Source of the DNA: Oscillospiraceae bacterium
GTDB taxonomy: Bacteria > Bacillota > Clostridia > Oscillospirales > Ruminococcaceae
Length of the DNA: 64,000 nucleotides
Direction: 5' to 3'
Assembly: GCA_009778065.1 (NCBI GenBank)
Contig: WRKM01000019.1
Span: forward strand, 1 to 64,000
In this document: positions 59,209 through 64,000 of the stretch, one piece after another
Layout: each line of letters opens with the position of its first letter
Numbering within the stretch: position 1 is the first letter of the stretch
Program-made: the position numbers and the translations under genes
Notes under the pieces: generated by a model
The model's database searches: none
Told to the model about the DNA's origin: nothing
The model's input: only the letters and a program-made list of their open reading frames with translations

Positions 59209-59673
59209 CTATTTGTGATATTTTCCGTTGTTTTGTATTGAAAAAGCTCTGTAAAGCTGTTCAAGCAACATTATCCGAGCAAACCTGTGAGGAAACGTCA
59301 TGTCCGAAAGCGAGAGCCGCAGGTCTGCACTCTGTTTAACGCTGTCTGAAAGTCCTGCCGAACTGCCTATAATAAAATTCAAGTCACACGGGTTTTTAAA
59401 TAATTTTCGGGCAAACCCCTCACTTGTAAACCTCTCACCCTCAGAGCAAAGCGCGATTTTAAAAGCCTTTGGGGATTTTATGTTTATCATGGCGGTTTCT
59501 TTTTCGAGTGCGGCTTTGACCTGCTCCGCAGACGGGTTTTGGTTGAGCTTTACGGGCATAAGCTCAATAATTTTTAACCTGCAATACGCCGAGAGTCTTT
59601 TTTCGTACTCGCTTGAATTATCTTTTAAATAGTTTTCTTTCAACTTTCCGAGTGCTATTATTGTAATATTCAT
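59209..59673 (-). CDS. rlmH: 23S rRNA (pseudouridine1915-N3)-methyltransferase
   Basis: MNITIIALGKLKENYLKD, FIIGSSAGLSDSVK, MTFPHRFARIMLLEQLYRAFSIQNNGKYHK. Confidence 0.96.
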   Translation of the reverse strand: MNITIIALGKLKENYLKDNSSEYEKRLSAYCRLKIIELMPVKLNQNPSAEQVKAALEKETAMINIKSPKAFKIALCSEGERFTSEGFARKLFKNPCDLNFIIGSSAGLSDSVKQSADLRLSLSDMTFPHRFARIMLLEQLYRAFSIQNNGKYHK

Positions 59674-59676
59674 CTG

Positions 59677-61074
59677 TCAGCGGCGAATATTTTTGCCCGT
59701 GCGGCGGTTTTTAGCCCGTTGACTGTTAATTATACGCAGAATGATTACAAAAACCGTCAGAGCCGCCACAAGAGCAACACCTGTCTGAAACCACCATTCG
59801 CCGAAAATCCCCGTGACATTATCCATAATTCTCGACTCAATCGACATACTTACGTCAGTAGCCGCAACCATGTCAATCCTCGCAAGCGTTTCACCTGATA
59901 ACACGAGTTCAATGACGCCGAGAATCTGCCCTTTTTCAATAGGAGCTTCTACCTCATCGTTAAAAGGCTTAGGTACGCGCAGAACGGCGGTTCTGTCGAG
60001 TCCTGAGGGTAACAGATAGCTGAAATCCGAAACGGGTTTTAGCTGTATACGGTCTTCTATGCCGTTTACTACGGGTAACTGCGCTACAATATCGTTTGCC
60101 GACATAATCGTCCTGTATTCCAAGGAACTGAACGCCCACTTATACAAAGCTAAATGGTCGCTGTAGGAATAGAATCCTCTGTCGCCCGGAACATCATGAT
60201 AAGGCGCACCGAGCGTAACAATCATATAAGTGTGTCCCTCCCGCGAGGCAATGGAAACAAGGTTAAAGTTCCCCGGCTCATATTCTGTGGTTTCTAAATT
60301 GTAAAAATAAGGCACGCTTCCGGTTTTTATTCCCTTTGCAAATTCGTAGTAATATGAACTGTCTTTAGCTAATAGCCTGTTAGTGTTCGTAAGAACCACG
60401 CCGTTCGGGTCTCTGCTGTTAGGGGGCATTTGGTAGTTCGCGGAACTTATAATATCCCTGAAAATCGGATATTTTTCATAAACATACCTTGCAATCAAAA
60501 ACATATCATAAGCGCAGGTATAATTATCTATTTGGTGAAGTCCGTGCGGATTTCCGAAATTAGTGTTAATACAGCCGAGTTCCGCCGCTTTTGCGTTCAT
60601 CATATCCACAAAATCCGAAATAGTCCCCGCGACGTTATACGCCAAAATATTAGCCACATCGCACGCCGAATAAATCATCAGCGCGTATAAACAATCAAGG
60701 TAGCTCAAATTTTCCTGTCCTATCATGATGTCAGCGGCAGCCGCATCCGTGAAATTCGGGTTTGAACCAAATCCGTGGTTCATATTATTCGTTACCTCTA
60801 CAAGCTCATCTAAATTCTCAATATTTTCAAGCACCACGAGAGCCGTCATAATTTTCGTGGTCGAGGCGGGATAAATTTTTTCAAGCTCGCTTTCTTTATA
60901 TACAGCTATATCTGTGTCGAGATGAACCATGAAAACTCCCTCGGAATAAATTTCTTCAATCCCCGGTTCAAAAGCAAAAACCCCTGAAAACCCGTTGTTA
61001 TCTATGCTTGGGATAATAAATAATACGGCGAATGCGACGATAATTAATTTTTTTAAGCCTCTCATATTTGACAA
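59677..61074 (-). CDS. D-alanyl-D-alanine carboxypeptidase (S11, DacF-like)
   Basis: SxxK PASTTKIMTALVVLE; YSACDVANILAYNVAG; KTGSVPYFYN; C-terminal TM. Confidence 0.93.
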   Translation of the reverse strand: MSNMRGLKKLIIVAFAVLFIIPSIDNNGFSGVFAFEPGIEEIYSEGVFMVHLDTDIAVYKESELEKIYPASTTKIMTALVVLENIENLDELVEVTNNMNHGFGSNPNFTDAAAADIMIGQENLSYLDCLYALMIYSACDVANILAYNVAGTISDFVDMMNAKAAELGCINTNFGNPHGLHQIDNYTCAYDMFLIARYVYEKYPIFRDIISSANYQMPPNSRDPNGVVLTNTNRLLAKDSSYYYEFAKGIKTGSVPYFYNLETTEYEPGNFNLVSIASREGHTYMIVTLGAPYHDVPGDRGFYSYSDHLALYKWAFSSLEYRTIMSANDIVAQLPVVNGIEDRIQLKPVSDFSYLLPSGLDRTAVLRVPKPFNDEVEAPIEKGQILGVIELVLSGETLARIDMVAATDVSMSIESRIMDNVTGIFGEWWFQTGVALVAALTVFVIILRIINSQRAKNRRTGKNIRR

Positions 61075-61245
61075 ACCCCCTGTTTTGTATTATAATGAAT
61101 TGTAGGACATAAAAATGCCCGTCCTGTTATTCTTTATTTTAACACAAATCAAATGTAAATAAAAGTCTTTTTTGGAAATAATTACTTATTTTTTTAAATT
61201 AATAAATACAAAGTCGCGGCAACCGCCGCAGGGAAAGGAAAAAAC

Positions 61246-62517
61246 ATGCAGAAAAACTACGGATTTGAAACAAAGATGGTTCATGCCGGCTATGACGGAG
61301 ACGAGGCTACCCATTCCGTCACCCCGCCGCTATACCAGACAAACGCATATTATTTTGACGACGTAGAACACGCCAAGAGCCTTTTCGAGCTGTCAAAGTC
61401 CGGTAACATCTATACCCGTCTCATGAACCCGACTAACAACTTCTTGGAAGAACGCATAACCGCCTTAGAGGATGGCGTCGCATCTCTGGCGTTTTCGTCG
61501 GGACATGCGGCAATGTTCAATTCTTTTGTAAACCTGTGTCAAGCGGGCGATGAAATCGTTTCCTCTGCGAACATCTACGGCGGCGCAATCAATATGATGG
61601 GCGTAAGCCTGAAACGGCTCTGTATAAACGTAAAATTTGTAGACCCCGACGACTTTTCGGCATGGGAGAATGCAATAACAGACAAAACCCGATTATTCTT
61701 TACTGAACTGATAGGCAACCCAAACGCAAACATCAGCGATATTGAGAAAATCGGTGAAATCGCTCACAGGCACGGGATTCCTCTTATGGTAGACGGCACT
61801 CTGAACACTCCCTACCTCTGCCGCCCGTTAGAGCATGGCGCAGATATAGTGGTTCACAGTGCAACAAAATTCCTTTCGGGTCACGGGCAAGTCATGGCGG
61901 GAATAGTCGTTGACGGCGGTTTTGACTATAAAAATAACCCTCGTTTTCCGCTTTTTAACGAGCCTGATGTCTCTTATCACGGCATAGTTTTCGCAGATTT
62001 AGGTAAAGCGGCGTTTATTATGAGGCTCCGCGCATTGATTATGCGTGACCTCGGCTCGTGTCTCGCCCCCTTTAACGCTTTTATGACCTTACAGGGTGTA
62101 GAAACCCTGTCTCTACGCATTGAAAGAGCCTGCGAAAACGCTCTTAAAATCGCAAAGTTCCTTGAAGCCCACCCCGAAGTCGAAACCGTGAACTACTCCG
62201 GACTCGAATCAAGCAAATATAACGCCCTGCAAAAGAAATACCTGCCAAAGGGTGCAGGGACTGTCTTTACATTTAACATAAAAGGCGACCGCAATCGTGC
62301 CGCCCGTTTCATGGATTCGCTCACTATTATACGTAACGTCGCCAACTTAGGCGACATACGTACACAGGTGGTTCACCCCGCAACAACCACGCACAGCCAG
62401 CTTTCAGCGAAACAGCTTAACGACTCGCATATATGCGAGGGTACTGTACGTATTTCGGTGGGTATTGAATCAGTAGAAGATTTAATCGGCGATTTAGAAA
62501 AAGCATTGGCTGTATAG
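61246..62517 (+). CDS. metY: O-acetylhomoserine aminocarboxypropyltransferase/cysteine synthase (Cys/Met PLP enzyme)
   Basis: YGFETKMVHAGY, HSATKFLSGHGQVMAGIVVDGG, VVHPATTTHSQLSAKQLNDSHICEGTVRISVGIE. Confidence 0.93.
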   Translation: MQKNYGFETKMVHAGYDGDEATHSVTPPLYQTNAYYFDDVEHAKSLFELSKSGNIYTRLMNPTNNFLEERITALEDGVASLAFSSGHAAMFNSFVNLCQAGDEIVSSANIYGGAINMMGVSLKRLCINVKFVDPDDFSAWENAITDKTRLFFTELIGNPNANISDIEKIGEIAHRHGIPLMVDGTLNTPYLCRPLEHGADIVVHSATKFLSGHGQVMAGIVVDGGFDYKNNPRFPLFNEPDVSYHGIVFADLGKAAFIMRLRALIMRDLGSCLAPFNAFMTLQGVETLSLRIERACENALKIAKFLEAHPEVETVNYSGLESSKYNALQKKYLPKGAGTVFTFNIKGDRNRAARFMDSLTIIRNVANLGDIRTQVVHPATTTHSQLSAKQLNDSHICEGTVRISVGIESVEDLIGDLEKALAV

Positions 62518-62526
62518 GGTATAAAA

Positions 62527-63228
62527 ATGAAAAAATACGAAAATCTTATTTACATCACAGGCGACACTCACGGAGACCTAAGCCGCTTTAAAAAGGCAAA
62601 ACGTCTTAAAAAAGGAGATTTCCTGATTATTTGCGGCGATTTCGGTTTCATATGGGATGGCTCAAAAAAAGAAAAACGCCTTTTAAAGCGGCTCGGTAAG
62701 AAAAAATATCATATCCTTTTTGTGGACGGTATTCACGAGAATTTCAATGAACTAAGCTCCTACCCCGAAGAGGAATGGAACGGCGGGAGAAGCCGCCGTA
62801 TAAGCGGAAACCTTCGCTATCTCATGCGCGGTGAGGTTTTCACGCTCGGTAAAAAAAGGATTCTTACATTCGGCGGCGGACATATAGATACCTCAGCACC
62901 TGAAACAAACGACCAACCGTCCGAATTGCCGCCCGAGATTCAAAAGGAATCGGAATACAGAAACGGACTTCGGGCTTTAGCCGAACATAATGGCAGTGTA
63001 GATTATATAGTCAGCCACGAGGCACCGAGTAAAATAGCGGAGTTTTTAGAGCTGCCCAACTCCGACAAAAGCCGCGTCAACGCATACCTTGACATTCTCG
63101 GTGAAAGCTGTTCTTTTGAGCGTTGGTTCTTCGGGTATCATCACATTAACAGGGTCGTGACAAGCAAGTATTACGCGCTTTTCGACAGGATTATGCGGGC
63201 AGACGATATAATTAAAGCTAATAATTAA
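62527..63228 (+). CDS. metallophosphoesterase
   Basis: ITGDTHGDLSRF, IICGDFGFIWDG, FVDGIHENF, FGGGHIDTS. Confidence 0.88.
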   Translation: MKKYENLIYITGDTHGDLSRFKKAKRLKKGDFLIICGDFGFIWDGSKKEKRLLKRLGKKKYHILFVDGIHENFNELSSYPEEEWNGGRSRRISGNLRYLMRGEVFTLGKKRILTFGGGHIDTSAPETNDQPSELPPEIQKESEYRNGLRALAEHNGSVDYIVSHEAPSKIAEFLELPNSDKSRVNAYLDILGESCSFERWFFGYHHINRVVTSKYYALFDRIMRADDIIKANN

Positions 63229-63255
63229 AATATGACAAAAAGGAGACTTTCAAAA

Positions 63256-63774
63256 ATGAACAAAAAAAGAATATTCGCATCCCTTGTTGCGGCTGTATTT
63301 ATGCTTACAGCTTGTTCAAAGGACGGAAATTCCGGCGGTGAGCCTACGCCCGCAGACAACCCTCTTATCGGCACATGGTCAGCACATCAATCGGAAACCG
63401 ATATTTCCTCCGAGATGTGCTTTAACGAAAAAGGCGAAGTTTATCAGCTTCTATACCACGGGTATGACGATAATTTTGAAATCGGAATTATAGAAGGAAT
63501 CTATAAAATCGAAGGCGACCGCTTACTTCTCACTTCCATGCGGGAAATAAGGTATGGCGAATCCGGACTTTCTGAAGATACCTTTGACGATTACGACTAT
63601 GTGGTTGAATTTGCATTTCTTGTCGATGGAGACACCTTGGTAATGATTATGCAAAACGAGACAGCTTCATTAATTAGGAGCGAACCCTCCGGCATTTGGG
63701 ATTTCGGTCGCGAGATTCCCGAAACCTTTACCCGCGAAGGGCTTCTATCTACTCAAGGGGACGAAATTAATTAA
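63256..63774 (+). CDS. hypothetical lipoprotein
   Basis: MNKKRIFASLVAAVFMLTACSKDG lipobox; AGGAG RBS before ATG 63256. Confidence 0.75.
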   Translation: MNKKRIFASLVAAVFMLTACSKDGNSGGEPTPADNPLIGTWSAHQSETDISSEMCFNEKGEVYQLLYHGYDDNFEIGIIEGIYKIEGDRLLLTSMREIRYGESGLSEDTFDDYDYVVEFAFLVDGDTLVMIMQNETASLIRSEPSGIWDFGREIPETFTREGLLSTQGDEIN

Positions 63775-63800
63775 ATATACAAAAGGAGATTAACTAAGTT

Positions 63801-64000
63801 ATGGCAGAAATTAAGTTTGAAATCACAAAAGAACTCGGGGTAATGTCAGAGAACGCAAAAGGCTGGAAAGTCGAGCTGAACATGGTAAGCTGGAACGACA
63901 ACCCGCCTAAGTACGATATTCGCAACTGGTCACCCGACCGCGAACGTATGGGCAAAGGCATAACGCTGACCGAGGAAGAAATGACAGCATTAGTCGAGCT
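63801..64000 (+). CDS. YdbC family (PC4-like) protein, 3'-truncated by window
   Basis: MAEIKFEITKELGVMSENAKGWKVELNMVSWNDNPPKYDIRNWSPDRERMGKGITLTEEEMTALVE; AGGAG RBS. Confidence 0.85.
   Translation, partial: MAEIKFEITKELGVMSENAKGWKVELNMVSWNDNPPKYDIRNWSPDRERMGKGITLTEEEMTALVE

Noticed and set aside
61075-61245. SAM riboswitch or T-box upstream of metY
   Set aside because: Only a short GCGG-CAA-CCGC hairpin is visible; no SAM-I or T-box consensus recognised by eye.

Overview
This 64 kb window looks like a chromosomal segment of an uncultured Clostridia-like Firmicute, possibly Oscillospiraceae/Ruminococcaceae. That placement is inferred from gene content and order; no searches were run. The left edge holds the C-terminal end of a tyrosine recombinase facing the 3' end of a tRNA-Ser(GGA), so it is probably the right boundary of an integrative element. 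The rest is mostly housekeeping: upp, rpiB, tsaB/tsaE, fhs, topoisomerase IV A/B, yebC, mrnC, obgE, rpmA/rplU, folD, lgt, an M16 protease pair, ychF, iscU/iscS, nrdD, addA/addB, rhaD, rlmH, a DacF-like carboxypeptidase and metY. Accessory genes are interspersed: a MazF-like toxin-antitoxin pair, many lipoproteins, GLUG-repeat, dockerin and FN3 proteins, and a membrane kinase with an LRR-like ectodomain. The items most worth follow-up are: (i) an approximately 95-bp repeat used as the 3' end of two neighbouring genes in two different reading frames, accompanied by a duplicated 53-bp promoter segment (51965-53692); (ii) a CapA protein fused to a degenerate S11-peptidase-like domain; (iii) a YqeG-like HAD phosphatase fused to VanW; (iv) a receptor-like Ser/Thr kinase with an LRR-like ectodomain and a repeat insertion inside the kinase core; (v) heptanucleotide repeats that supply the stop codons and C-termini of tsaB and parC; (vi) a tandem NrdR-box/promoter arrangement upstream of nrdD; (vii) an L27 without the Firmicute N-terminal extension and without prp. 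No CRISPR array, rRNA or complete IS element was recognised.
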